Source: Spirochaetota bacterium (lineage in GTDB: Bacteria; Spirochaetota; UBA4802; UBA5368). Taken from it: a DNA stretch of 64,000 bases. Numbering within the stretch: position 1 is the first letter of the stretch; each line of letters opens with the position of its first letter. Positions 35,508-45,999 of this stretch are shown here, in pieces. Under the pieces are notes generated by a model that did no database searches, had not been told where the DNA came from, and saw only the letters and a list, made by a program, of their open reading frames with translations. The stretch spans positions 62,001 to 126,000 of the forward strand of contig DATIKU010000053.1 of NCBI GenBank assembly GCA_035477215.1, written 5' to 3'. The translations under genes and the position numbers were made by a program.

Positions 35508-35659
35508 ATTCGTCTATACTAATATTTTGCCCGGTACGCGATATAGTGCTTGCCATACGACAGCAGATGGCGACAGGGTAAGTAAATGAAACATTGTTTT
35601 CAAGCCGCCGGCAATTCCGGAAAGTGGGACGGCTGGCACAGTGTAGCTCGGAGGCGACA

Positions 35660-35958
35660 TTGTTAAACAAATCGTTCGAGCTCGAATCATATCTCAAGGA
35701 ACACAGCATACGATGCAGGCTCGTTATACCGGCGACCAAATAAGAAAATGTGCATAACGCCGCCTTTACCGCGCATAGAATCGGCAACTCCGACCCCACC
35801 CTTATCGGCAGCGAACGGACTATTCGCGGACTCGCCGAGGAAAAAATACGACCTGTCTGAAATCAGCATTATAAACTGGGAAAACACCACCGAGGCGGCC
35901 ATCCGGTCGGTACGAATGGTGCGCGAAGCAAGCGTCGATCTCTCAGATAAAACATAAT
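35660..35958 (+). pseudogene. ptb: phosphate butyryltransferase fragment
   Basis: GGAGGCGACA precedes a TTG start. Translation reads LLNKSFELESYLKEHSIRC, RLVIPATK, an in-frame TAA, then ENVHNAAFTAHRIG, DPTLIGSERTIRGLAEE. After a +1/-1 slip in an A-run it continues KYDLSEISIINWENTTEAAI, RSVRMVREASVDL then stop. This matches the N-terminal third of phosphate acetyl/butyryltransferases (the IGS/IGD...I...A motif and EAA...VR). The catalytic C-terminal two thirds are absent. It lies 65 bases before butyrate kinase, the usual ptb position. Confidence 0.72.
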
Positions 35959-36022
35959 AGACAGGGGAATTCCTGCAATCATCCAGCATTGAACACTACA
36001 GACAGGAGCGGAGTGAAACATC

Positions 36023-37102
36023 ATGCCCGAACCAAGAATACTCGCCATCAATCCGGGATCAACCTCCACCAAGGTCGCCGTATACGAGGGAGAATCCCCC
36101 TTATTTATTAAAAATATTAAACATGCCACCGGGGAACTCTGTGCCTTCTCGGACATGGCCGAACAGTACCACTTCAGAAAAGAAATAATACTTGCCGAAC
36201 TCGCCGCCGCCGGCATTGAACCCTCATCGCTTTCGGCTATCGTCGGCAGAGGCGGGCTTCTCAAACCGATAGCATCCGGCGTTTACTTCGTAAACGAATC
36301 CGTCATACTTGCGCTCCGCGAAGGCCTGAAATTTTCACAGCACGCAAGCAACCTCGCCGGGCTTATCGCCGACGACATCGCGCGCGGTCTTCCCGATACG
36401 GTCGCATACATTGCCGATCCGCCCGTGGTTGACGAAATGGACGACATCGCGCGCATCACGGGACACCCCCTTTTCGAGCGCAAATCGCGCTTTCACGCCC
36501 TTAACCAGAAAGCCGTGGCACGCAGGCACGCCAGGGCCATCGGCGGGGCCTACGAAGAACTGAATCTCATTATCGCGCACATGGGCGGAGGCACATCGAT
36601 CGGCGCCCACCGCAGGGGGATGATCGTCGATGTAAACGACGCCTTCGACGGCGAAGGGCCCTTTACCCCCGAACGAAGCGGAACGCTGCCCGCGGGCGAC
36701 CTTGCCCGGCTCTGTTTCAGCGGCGACTACACTTACGACGAAGTAAGAAAAATGCTGACCGGCAAAGGCGGTCTCACGGCTTACTTCGGAACCAACGATG
36801 CCCATGAGATTGAAAAGATGGGCGCCGCCGGCGACTCCCGCGCTCGGCTTATCATGGACGCGATGGCCTACCAGGTCTCGAAGGAAATCGGAGCGATGTT
36901 TACCGTGCTCAAGGGCGATGTCGACGCGATCATTCTGACGGGAGGGATCGCCTTCAACAAGCGCACGAACGACGCCATAATCGAACGGGTGGGCAGGCTC
37001 GCCCCCGTTTCGATTTATCCCGGCGAAGACGAGATGGAAACCCTGGCCCTGAACGGCCTTATGGTCGTCAGGGGAGAGGTCATGGCGAAGGAGTATCGGT
37101 AG
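36023..37102 (+). CDS. buk: butyrate kinase
   Basis: Acetokinase-family enzyme making ATP and butyrate (or branched-chain acids) from acyl phosphate. 359 residues, normal length. INPGSTSTKVAVYEG forms the N-terminal phosphate-binding site, NLIIAHMGGGTSIGAHRRG the adenosine motif, and AIILTGGIAFNKR the C-terminal one. GGAGCGGAG lies about nine bases upstream. Its normal partner ptb is broken just upstream, so acyl phosphate must come from another enzyme. The 3' end overlaps the convergent gene by 23 bases. Confidence 0.93.
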   Translation: MPEPRILAINPGSTSTKVAVYEGESPLFIKNIKHATGELCAFSDMAEQYHFRKEIILAELAAAGIEPSSLSAIVGRGGLLKPIASGVYFVNESVILALREGLKFSQHASNLAGLIADDIARGLPDTVAYIADPPVVDEMDDIARITGHPLFERKSRFHALNQKAVARRHARAIGGAYEELNLIIAHMGGGTSIGAHRRGMIVDVNDAFDGEGPFTPERSGTLPAGDLARLCFSGDYTYDEVRKMLTGKGGLTAYFGTNDAHEIEKMGAAGDSRARLIMDAMAYQVSKEIGAMFTVLKGDVDAIILTGGIAFNKRTNDAIIERVGRLAPVSIYPGEDEMETLALNGLMVVRGEVMAKEYR

Positions 37103-38180
37103 CGGCCAGATACGCCGACAGGACCCTCCCGGCGCCCTCCGAATCCACCACTATCGGATCCACTCCCGTTCTCATCAGCCGAATCCGCAGGGACTCGATC
37201 TCCTCGAGCATAATTTCATCCATCGTGTCGCGGAGGAAAACGACCATTCCAATTCCGTAATTTTTAAGGTCCCGGTAAAACAGGTCAAACCGCTCCCGGG
37301 GCGGTCGCAGCGACGGACATAAGGGCCGATAGCTCAGAGCGTCAAGCATTTCGTAATATAGATTCCGCGACGCGGGGTTATGCGATACATCAAACTGCCG
37401 GCGCCCGTTGCAGCTGTCATCCTCGGAAACCACGCAACCCGCCCGTTCGATATCGTCCAGTACATCCGCCCCGCGGATTAAACCTCCCCGCACCAGAACC
37501 GTCCTTCCGACCGGCGCCACGTCCGATGCGGGGCAAGCATTGAGTGCATCAAGCATCCCCGCCAACGCTTCCGTCACCACGGCCGGCGGCAACGCCCCCG
37601 CCGCCTCGAATACCATCATTAGGTTGCTGGGCAAAAGCGCGTCCCGCCGCGTATGCCGGACCGAGGCTATACCCCTGGCCAGCCTCCGAACCGCGTCGTA
37701 CTTGGCCACGGCAATGGCCAGTCGTTCGGGGTCCATCTGATCGATATTTTTGAAACCGAGCCTTTGTAAAAGAGAATCGAGAGAATGATGCAACGCAATC
37801 GCCGCATCCTCCCCATACCCGTGCGGATGCGAGAATTGGATGATCCGCCCCGTATTCAATTCAAGGGCCGGTCTGTACGCCGCACAGCCTTCCGGTACGA
37901 TAACGCAATCGCAGATTTGAAGCGCTGCCGCAATCCGGTCCTCGGGTGAAACGGTTGAACCGCCTTCCGTAACGAGTATCGGCACACGAAGGGCCTCAAC
38001 TCCGAACGCCGCGAGTATCTCCCGGGGCAGCGCGTCGCATACGGTCCCGACAAGCCTGTTTTCCGTTCTTACAGCATGGCCCCGTGCGATCGTCCCCCAC
38101 TGGCCGAGTTGTTCGCGCATAGATTCCAGAAACCGGTCCATCCGCCTTCCCAATGTTCCGACTGAATTCTGACAAGCCAT
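37080..38180 (-). CDS. 2-hydroxyacyl-CoA dehydratase D-component-like protein
   Basis: About 366 residues. It resembles HgdB/FldB/BcrC-type subunits: VGTVCDALPREILAAFGVEA near the start, a middle FSHPHGYG..AAIALHHSLD region, VLVRGGLIRGADVLDDIERA, and the terminal FLRDTMDEIMLEEIES then GVDPIVVDSEGAGRV. These proteins bind a 4Fe-4S cluster in radical dehydration of 2-hydroxyacyl-CoA. No partner subunit or ATPase activator is adjacent. Start uncertain: ATG 38180 has GAGGG very close; GTG 38198 lacks a site. Confidence 0.7.
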   Translation of the reverse strand: MACQNSVGTLGRRMDRFLESMREQLGQWGTIARGHAVRTENRLVGTVCDALPREILAAFGVEALRVPILVTEGGSTVSPEDRIAAALQICDCVIVPEGCAAYRPALELNTGRIIQFSHPHGYGEDAAIALHHSLDSLLQRLGFKNIDQMDPERLAIAVAKYDAVRRLARGIASVRHTRRDALLPSNLMMVFEAAGALPPAVVTEALAGMLDALNACPASDVAPVGRTVLVRGGLIRGADVLDDIERAGCVVSEDDSCNGRRQFDVSHNPASRNLYYEMLDALSYRPLCPSLRPPRERFDLFYRDLKNYGIGMVVFLRDTMDEIMLEEIESLRIRLMRTGVDPIVVDSEGAGRVLSAYLAATDTPSP

Positions 38181-38341
38181 TACCCTCGTCTCGACCACTG
38201 AATCATCTCAGCGTCCCTATCGGGGTCAAATAAAAAATACGCCCAATTCATGAAAATGATTTGATGTATTACCCGGATTCGCCCAACCATTGTAGTCATG
38301 GCTCCCGCCGGAGCATCAAGCCTTCTTCCCAGGAGCACGCA

Positions 38342-39337
38342 ATGCGCCAGTTCCCACGAAAAAAAAGCAGCGCCGCGCCCTATCTCTCGATTCTTCTTCC
38401 CCTGTACAACGAGGAAGATAATATCAAACTCCAGTACGACGAAATCGTACGAGCGGTCGACTCTCTCAAGGTCACCTACGAAATACTCTTCGTCGATGAC
38501 GGCAGCACCGACAGGTCTTTTGAGGTTCTGTCATCAATCGCGAGCCGCGACCGCAGGGTGAAGCTCATCCAGTTTCGCCGCAATTTCGGCCAGACCGCGG
38601 CGATGGCGGCGGGCATCAACCATTCAAGAGGTGAGATTCTTATATTCATGGATTCTGATCTGCAAAACGATCCCCGCGACATAGCAAGGCTCCTGGAAAA
38701 AATCCGCGAGGGCTACGACGTTGTAAGCGGCTGGCGTAAAAACAGAAAGGACAACCTGTTTATTCGGACCATCCCATCGCGTATCGCCAACAGGCTCATT
38801 TCGCGGGTCAGCGGAGTACGCCTTCACGACCTTGGCTGCTCGCTCAAGGCCTACCGGGGAGAGGTGCTCCGACAGGTCAAATTATACGGAGAAATGCACC
38901 GCTTTATCCCTATCCACGCCTCATGGGTGGGGGCTTCCATAACCGAAATACCGGTTAATCACAATCCTCGCCGCTTCGGCAAATCCAAATACGGTATCGT
39001 ACGCACCTTCAAGGTAATCCTCGACCTTTTTACGGTCAAGTTCATGGGCTCATTCTCGACCAAACCGATCTATATCTTCGGAGGGGCCGCTATCATCCTT
39101 TTCTCCGGCAGCCTGTTGAGCGGCACGGCGGTCATCCTCATGAAGCTTTTACTGGGCCACAGCATGATACGAAATCCACTCCTGCTTCTTACGGTGATGC
39201 TCATAATACTGGGTACCATGTTCATCCTGCTCGGCCTGCTGGCCGAAATATCAATTCGAACCTATCACGAGTCCCAGTCAATGCCGCCCTACCGTATCAA
39301 GAAAACCATCAACATCGATCAGGCGGCTCTGCGTTAA
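38342..39337 (+). CDS. DPM1/GtrB-like glycosyltransferase family 2
   Basis: 331 residues from ATG 38342 (AGGAG six bases upstream; the frame is open to 38261). The GT-A domain has LSILLPLYNEEDNI, LFVDDGSTDRS and FMDSDLQNDP with the D-x-D type metal site. HNPRRFGKSKYG follows before two C-terminal membrane helices (about 240-265 and 275-300). Such enzymes load a sugar onto undecaprenyl/dolichyl phosphate. No flippase or lipopolysaccharide cluster is adjacent. Confidence 0.88.
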   Translation: MRQFPRKKSSAAPYLSILLPLYNEEDNIKLQYDEIVRAVDSLKVTYEILFVDDGSTDRSFEVLSSIASRDRRVKLIQFRRNFGQTAAMAAGINHSRGEILIFMDSDLQNDPRDIARLLEKIREGYDVVSGWRKNRKDNLFIRTIPSRIANRLISRVSGVRLHDLGCSLKAYRGEVLRQVKLYGEMHRFIPIHASWVGASITEIPVNHNPRRFGKSKYGIVRTFKVILDLFTVKFMGSFSTKPIYIFGGAAIILFSGSLLSGTAVILMKLLLGHSMIRNPLLLLTVMLIILGTMFILLGLLAEISIRTYHESQSMPPYRIKKTINIDQAALR

Positions 39338-39363
39338 TCCCTGACACCATGGCGCGCACAAAA

Positions 39364-39389
39364 AGAGAGGGGCCTCGGGGCCCCTCTCT
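39364..39389 (-). terminator. groEL terminator
   Basis: Eleven-base perfect stem (AGAGAGGGGCC facing GGCCCCTCTCT) with loop TCGG, followed on the minus strand by TTTTTG. It may also stop transcription from the plus-strand glycosyltransferase. Confidence 0.82.
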
Positions 39390-39413
39390 GTGCGTTTTCT
39401 GTACGCTGACGGC

Positions 39414-41057
<1,644 letters not shown>

Positions 41058-41082
41058 TCAACCTTCCTCTCGCGTAATAATG

Positions 41083-41370
41083 TTATTCAAGTATGGCAAG
41101 AATATCGTTTTCGCGCACGATCAGATACTCCTTGCCGTCATGTTTTACTTCCGTTCCGGCATATTTGCCGTACAGCACAACGTCACCCGCCTTGACGTCC
41201 AGGGGTACCAGCTTGCCGTCCTCGAACCGGCCTTTGCCGACGGAAACCACCTTCCCCTGCTGGGGTTTCTCCTTCGCGGTATCGGGGATAAAAAGCGCTC
41301 CCTGTTTCTGGAGCTCCTCCTCCAGCACCTCGATGAGGACACGATCTCCTAATGGTCTGATAGCCACGTT
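41083..41370 (-). CDS. groS: co-chaperonin GroES
   Basis: 95 residues from GTG 41370 ([18 protein letters not shown]), preceded by AAGGAGGAG; an upstream ATG at 41385 would include the Shine-Dalgarno itself and is rejected. The mobile loop ([19 protein letters not shown]) and the terminal [12 protein letters not shown] are typical. First gene of the groESL operon under CIRCE. Confidence 0.97.
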   Translation of the reverse strand, partial: NVAIRPLGDRVLIEVLEEELQKQGALFIPDTAKEKPQQGKVVSVGKGRFEDGKLVPLDVKAGDVVLYGKYAGTEVKHDGKEYLIVRENDILAILE

Positions 41371-41592
41371 ACTCCTCCTTCTCATAAAAAAGTTTTAGTA
41401 GAATTGCCGCAAACCCGGAGTCTTATGGCGCTCTCGCCCCGCATTACCGATGCGATACCACCCATCAGTCCGATTTGCACCAATCTATTGTATTCACGTC
41501 TCGCGCCGGGAAAACCCGGTCCCTGATACTCTCAACAGCCGGCAGGCTCAACCCGCATATCCCCGGGACCCCGGTATAAACGGCATAAAATT

Positions 41593-41621
41593 GTTTTATT
41601 TGATCTGCATAAAACTGTCAA
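41593..41621 (-). promoter_or_regulatory. groESL promoter
   Basis: Minus strand: TTGACA at 41621-41616, 17-base spacer, TAAAAC at 41598-41593. It lies just downstream of the CIRCE element and leaves a leader of about 215 bases. Confidence 0.65.
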
Positions 41622-41624
41622 GAA

Positions 41625-41660
41625 AATTATTAGCACTCAGTTTGATGAGTGCTAATAATT
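41625..41660. promoter_or_regulatory. CIRCE operator (HrcA site)
   Basis: TTAGCACTC and GAGTGCTAA cores at 41630-41638 and 41647-41655. The arms extend to 14 perfect bases. The spacer is 8 bases (AGTTTGAT) by my count, whereas the textbook CIRCE has 9. HrcA repression of groESL is the expected control. Confidence 0.93.
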
Positions 41661-41972
41661 TAAGAATAACATATTCTTTATCCCCGATCAAGCACTATTT
41701 CAGACGATGAGAGGCGTTTAAAGCGAAATATATACTATAACCTTATTATTTGTACATTATTTTAAAGCAATGACAATAATGGGGAAAAACAACAGCAAAA
41801 ATGCCTTAAACGGTCGATTTTCTCCCTCCCTGACGGTATGCGGGAGGATAATTAACACTGAGAAAACCGGTAGCACCGCCCTTCCGATGGAGGCATTCGA
41901 CCATCTGCCCCGGTTGCATACCTCCCGGCATCGGAACCATGGCAACGTCTCCAGATCGAGGAGGGTCGTACG
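41661..41972. other. intergenic, nothing recognised
   Basis: 312 bases between CIRCE and the STAS gene. Short open frames exist on both strands but lack ribosome-binding sites or family resemblance. Confidence 0.4.
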
Positions 41973-42344
41973 CTATGGCCGGTAATCGTCGGTGAAGCGT
42001 ATGTCGATCCGGTCAACCATATCGCGAAATACGAGGAGCTTAAGTATGGCGCGACGGGGATTGCGCAGCGCGAAGGAATATCCTTTACGGCCATAGCGCT
42101 CGACCAGCCTGGTGACCGCCTGCAGGCCGCAGTCATCGATGATTTCAACCCTGGAAAAATCCAGCACAACGTGACGCCGGTCGCTCTTCTTTACGACGGA
42201 GGCAAGCTCGTCGTAAAACGATTCATTATTGAGCACGATCGCTTCGCCCAGCTCGATTGTGACGGTGCTCTTGTCTATATTTTCAAGTATGACGAAGCTA
42301 ATCGGATTTGCCCCCCTTTTTCTCAAGCAGGCGCACGTCTTCAA
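41973..42344 (-). CDS. STAS-domain protein (anti-anti-sigma-like)
   Basis: Single STAS domain, up to 123 residues: ISFVILENIDKSTVTIELGE, VVLDFSRVEIIDDCGLQAV, YGRKGYSFALRNPRRAI. In regulated SpoIIAA-type proteins the helix begins D-S-S-G-L with a phosphorylated Ser; here it is D-D-C-G-L, so the phospho-switch site is absent. The ATG at 42344 overlaps moaC by 47 bases. Protein-like sequence begins about residue 14, just after AAAAAGGGGGG, so a non-standard start there is possible. Confidence 0.75.
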   Translation of the reverse strand: MKTCACLRKRGANPISFVILENIDKSTVTIELGEAIVLNNESFYDELASVVKKSDRRHVVLDFSRVEIIDDCGLQAVTRLVERYGRKGYSFALRNPRRAILKLLVFRDMVDRIDIRFTDDYRP

Positions 42345-42759
42345 TTGACATTTCCTTATCCACGGCCTTGCACATATCGTAAACGGTTAGAGCGGCCACC
42401 GCTACCGCAGTCAGCGCCTCCATCTCCGCCCCGGTTTTACCCTCGGTTTTAATCTCGGAATAAATCCGCACCCCACCGGCATCCGGATCGACAGCCATCT
42501 GCACATCGACATAGTTTATCACGAGGGGATGACAGAGCGGAATAAGGGAAGAGGTTTCTTTGGCCGCCATTATCCCGGCAATCCGGGACGCCTCGAACGC
42601 GTTCCCCTTGGGGAGCAGGTTCCCGGAGATCATTTCAATCGTTTCGGGACTCATCCTGACGAATCCGCTCGCCCTGGCGCTGCGCGCCGTCACCGCCTTC
42701 GAAGAAACGTCGACCATCCGCGAATGCCCTTCGGCGTTATAATGGCTGAAATCCGCCAT
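42298..42759 (-). CDS. moaC: cyclic pyranopterin monophosphate synthase
   Basis: Converts MoaA's product to cPMP in molybdenum-cofactor synthesis. 153 residues, normal length. The signatures SLIPLCHPLVINYVDV and the catalytic segment KTEGKTGAEMEALTAVAVAA, then LTVYDMCKAVDK, are intact. It lies three bases after pssA on the same strand. Confidence 0.95.
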   Translation of the reverse strand: MADFSHYNAEGHSRMVDVSSKAVTARSARASGFVRMSPETIEMISGNLLPKGNAFEASRIAGIMAAKETSSLIPLCHPLVINYVDVQMAVDPDAGGVRIYSEIKTEGKTGAEMEALTAVAVAALTVYDMCKAVDKEMSIEDVRLLEKKGGKSD

Positions 42760-42761
42760 TG

Positions 42762-43475
42762 TCAGTATTTATGGTCCTGAATAAGCTGGATTACAAAACT
42801 TAAAATCCCGGAAAGAATATAAATAGAGATCACGACAAACACCGCCCACTGTTTTAGAAAAACTATCAGCAGGACAATAATTACGAAAAAGAGCAGCAAT
42901 TTGACCCTGTGGTAGCTCTTAAGCAGCGAGGCCTGCGGCTTCTGGTATCTGAAGGTCGAAACCATTAAAAGGGCGATGATCACGAAAAAGACGGCAAAAC
43001 CGATCCGGGGGATTTCGTCCCCATGGAAACAGACGGGAACCAGCGCTATAACGATCCCCGCCACCGGCGATGGCAGACCGCTGAACGAATTGGATACATG
43101 GGTTACGTTAAACCGCGCAAGCCGGTAGGCCGCGCAAATCGGGAATATCGAGGCAAGGAAAATGCCCATATCAACAGATTTTCCGAAAACGGGTACGATC
43201 ATGCCCGAAAGGTAGGCCTGATAGGCAAGGTAACCGGGCGCGACCCCGAAAGTAACGCAGTCCGCAAGGGAATCGAGCTCGGCACCGATGGTGCTGTCGA
43301 CCTTGAGGGCGCGCGCAATCGGCCCGTCAAGACCATCAAGCAGGGCCGCTCCCATGATTAAAAGGCCCGCAACCATGAAACCCTGCGGCGTACCCGCGCT
43401 TGCAAAAATAACCGATGTAAAACCGCAGAGAAGGTTCCCCATTGTCAGGGAGTTGGGCATCCACGCCAGATTCAT
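42762..43475 (-). CDS. pssA: CDP-diacylglycerol-serine O-phosphatidyltransferase
   Basis: Integral membrane enzyme of phosphatidylethanolamine synthesis, about 237 residues from ATG 43475 (AAAAGGG upstream). The CDP-alcohol phosphotransferase signature spans about residues 45-72 (DGLDGPIAR, then GAELDSLAD, with all catalytic Asp). Hydrophobic helices fill the rest. Confidence 0.92.
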   Translation of the reverse strand: MNLAWMPNSLTMGNLLCGFTSVIFASAGTPQGFMVAGLLIMGAALLDGLDGPIARALKVDSTIGAELDSLADCVTFGVAPGYLAYQAYLSGMIVPVFGKSVDMGIFLASIFPICAAYRLARFNVTHVSNSFSGLPSPVAGIVIALVPVCFHGDEIPRIGFAVFFVIIALLMVSTFRYQKPQASLLKSYHRVKLLLFFVIIVLLIVFLKQWAVFVVISIYILSGILSFVIQLIQDHKY

Positions 43476-43644
43476 GTCGATCCCTTTTGTTAAGTGTGAC
43501 GTAGCCAGCGGCCGTTCGTCCCGCACGGAAAACACGGCGGGGTAAAAACGCTTACGAAGCGCCAAACCCGGATTTCATCATACAAACAAACTCGGATTCA
43601 GGCCCCCTGTCAATGAAAAAAAGGCGAAGATACGCCAGACCGAT

Positions 43645-44295
43645 TCAAAACTCGTCCTTAAAACATGAGTCGAGCTCCTTATGGGATGAGAAGACGCGGT
43701 CCGCATTCGCGAGCCTTTCCGCGTCAAGTGTGGTCGTCAGGGCGAAACAACGGAGTCCGGCCGATTTTGCGGAGGCGATACCGAGCGGCGCGTTTTCAAT
43801 TACGAGAACTTCTTCGGGTCGAAAACCCACTTCTTCGAGCGCTTTAAGATAGGGCTCCGGATGCGGTTTTCCGTTTTGTATGTCATCAACGGTTACAATG
43901 CTTGCAAAGCGCTCCTGAATGCTCCCGGGCAGGACATAGTTGACCGATCTTCGAAGCGAGCCCGTCACAAGGCCCAGGACGACCCCCTTCATTGATAGAA
44001 ATTCGAGGATCCCGTTCACTTCCGGATACACATGTACCGGATGCCGTTCGAACAATTCGAGCTTCCTCTCCTGCAGGCTTTTCATTTCATCGGGAGACGG
44101 GATCGCCTGGCCCTTCGAGCGGAATATGTCTATTATCGAACCGATTCCCGACATGCCCTCCCTAAGATAAATATCCTCTGTAGAGAGCGTCAGCCCGTGT
44201 TCCCTGAAAACCCGAATCCAGCATTCCGCGTGCTGCCGCATGGAATCGACGATCACGCCGTCCATATCGAAGAGGATGGACCTGAACGCGCTCAT
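43645..44295 (-). CDS. HAD-superfamily hydrolase, phosphoglucomutase/phosphatase-like
   Basis: About 216 residues from ATG 44295 (MSAFRSILFDMDGVIVDS). Motif I is FDMDGVIVD (nucleophile Asp and general-acid Asp), motif II LVTGSLRRS, motif III Lys in DIQNGKPHPEPYLKAL, and motif IV VIENAPLGIASAKSAG. The helical cap is between motifs I and II. The substrate could be a sugar phosphate or phosphoglycolate. It starts inside or just after the upstream gene's stop. Confidence 0.88.
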   Translation of the reverse strand: MSAFRSILFDMDGVIVDSMRQHAECWIRVFREHGLTLSTEDIYLREGMSGIGSIIDIFRSKGQAIPSPDEMKSLQERKLELFERHPVHVYPEVNGILEFLSMKGVVLGLVTGSLRRSVNYVLPGSIQERFASIVTVDDIQNGKPHPEPYLKALEEVGFRPEEVLVIENAPLGIASAKSAGLRCFALTTTLDAERLANADRVFSSHKELDSCFKDEF

Positions 44296-44309
44296 CCGCC
44301 CAGCGTACG

Positions 44310-44873
44310 CTACCTGCACTTTTCCTCAAGGTGGGACAACAACTCTTTCTCGGATTCGATCCGGCGCGACATGACGTCCCTCCATCGCGGGGAAGGGGCC
44401 CCGAGGGTTTCCGCGAAGCCGCAGAGGCGCATTGCATGGTTCATATTGTGCAACTGCACTCGCCGCTGGTGAAGAATCCGGCATTCCAGCGCAGCGGGCA
44501 TATCGATCGATCGCGCTATCTTTTCGGCTTCGGCGGCATAATACGAGGCGAGCTCCTTTTTCATTCGCTCATACATTACGGGGTTTATCATCCGGTGCAG
44601 GTTAATATCATTCAATTCCGCCGGATCCCGCTGCAGCATCTTCTTCAGTTCGACACGGGCCTCTTCGAACCTGTCTTCATTCATCAGCCGAACAAACGCG
44701 TCCTGGTACGACTCCCTGAAGCTCTGCGAAACGAGGAAACCTAATAAAATGGATGTAAGAGCCATGCCGATGGCGAACAAGGTTCTGAACTTCTTGCGGA
44801 AGCGATAATACAGTATTATCCCCGGAATTACGACATAGAAAACGACCTGTGCTGCGATTTTCCATTTTTCCAT
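44310..44873 (-). CDS. membrane-anchored hypothetical protein
   Basis: 187 residues. Two N-terminal hydrophobic helices (about 8-25 and 32-50) are followed by a charged helical domain (SYQDAFVRLMNEDRFEEARV, then KKMLQRDPAELND) with a TPR-like look. No family recognised. It sits between ddl and the HAD gene on the same strand with short gaps. Confidence 0.6.
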   Translation of the reverse strand: MEKWKIAAQVVFYVVIPGIILYYRFRKKFRTLFAIGMALTSILLGFLVSQSFRESYQDAFVRLMNEDRFEEARVELKKMLQRDPAELNDINLHRMINPVMYERMKKELASYYAAEAEKIARSIDMPAALECRILHQRRVQLHNMNHAMRLCGFAETLGAPSPRWRDVMSRRIESEKELLSHLEEKCR

Positions 44874-44886
44874 ATAGTGTCCGCGC

Positions 44887-45996
44887 TTATTGTTTGGTTA
44901 ATTCCGTGGTTATCGACACCCGCCGGCCGTGACGTTCGAAAGCCAGCCCTATGAGCCGGTCGATGAGCTCCGGATATGAAAGGCCGGCCGCTTTCCACAG
45001 TTTGGGATACATGCTGATCGAGGTAAAGCCGGGAAGCGTGTTGATTTCATTGAGATAAAATCGAGTGCCGTTTTTCTCGAGAAAAAAATCGACCCGCGCC
45101 ATTCCCGAACAGCAGAGCGCCCGATACCCGCGAGAGGCCGCGTCTCTGATGCCGGCGGACAGCTCCGCCGGCAGATCCGCCGGAATACGCAAATCGGCCC
45201 CTTCGGGATCGATATATTTCGCGTCGTAGGAATAGAACTCGTGGCGCGGTATCACCTCTCCCGGCGGGGACACCTCGACCAGATCATTGCCAAGCGCCGA
45301 GCACTCAATCTCGCGGCAGCCGACGGCCTTCTCCACCATTACCTTGGTGTCGAACAAAAACGCGTTTTCAACCGCTTCTTCGATCAGGGCCGCACCGGTC
45401 ACCTTTCGCACACCCACCGAAGAGCCCGCGGTAACCGGTTTTACGAAAACGGGAAAACCGAATTCGCTCTTTACCCGCTCAACGATCCGTTTCGCTTCAG
45501 CTTCCCATTGCGCCCTGCGAATCGTTATCCAGGGCACAACGGCGATCCCGGCGTCGCGTAGCAGCCGCTTTGCGACGTCCTTGTCCATCCCCACCGCCGA
45601 GCCGATAACGTCGGCGCCCACGTAGGGCACCATGGCAAGCTCCAGAAGACCCTGCAGCGTTCCGTCTTCACCGAATGTTCCGTGCAGTACCGGGAATACG
45701 ACATCCACATATCGCCGCCGGGAGCCGTCGATATCGTGCAGCCACAGTTTCCGGCCGTTTTCAAAATGATTAACAAGCCAGGTGCCGGTCTTTTTGATGG
45801 CAAGCACTTTGCCGAAATCCTTATCATCAATAATCTCCGCCGGTTCCTGCACGTACCAGCGCCCGGTACGGTCGATCCCGATGGCAGTCACCTCATACTT
45901 CGCCGTATCGATGGCGGAAAACACCGACGCGGCCGAGCAGCGCGACACCTCGTGCTCGAGCGACCTTCCGCCGTAGAGTAATCCGACTTTAATCAT
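44887..45996 (-). CDS. ddl: D-alanine--D-alanine ligase
   Basis: ATP-grasp enzyme making D-Ala-D-Ala for peptidoglycan. 369 residues. N-terminal GGRSLEHEVSRCSA, VLHGTFGEDGTLQGLLE, the ATP-binding FPVFVKPVTAGSSVGV and the terminal metal/substrate site FYLNEINTLPGFTSISMYPK are present. It begins three bases after lysC. Confidence 0.95.
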   Translation of the reverse strand: MIKVGLLYGGRSLEHEVSRCSAASVFSAIDTAKYEVTAIGIDRTGRWYVQEPAEIIDDKDFGKVLAIKKTGTWLVNHFENGRKLWLHDIDGSRRRYVDVVFPVLHGTFGEDGTLQGLLELAMVPYVGADVIGSAVGMDKDVAKRLLRDAGIAVVPWITIRRAQWEAEAKRIVERVKSEFGFPVFVKPVTAGSSVGVRKVTGAALIEEAVENAFLFDTKVMVEKAVGCREIECSALGNDLVEVSPPGEVIPRHEFYSYDAKYIDPEGADLRIPADLPAELSAGIRDAASRGYRALCCSGMARVDFFLEKNGTRFYLNEINTLPGFTSISMYPKLWKAAGLSYPELIDRLIGLAFERHGRRVSITTELTKQ

Positions 45997-45999
45997 GTC

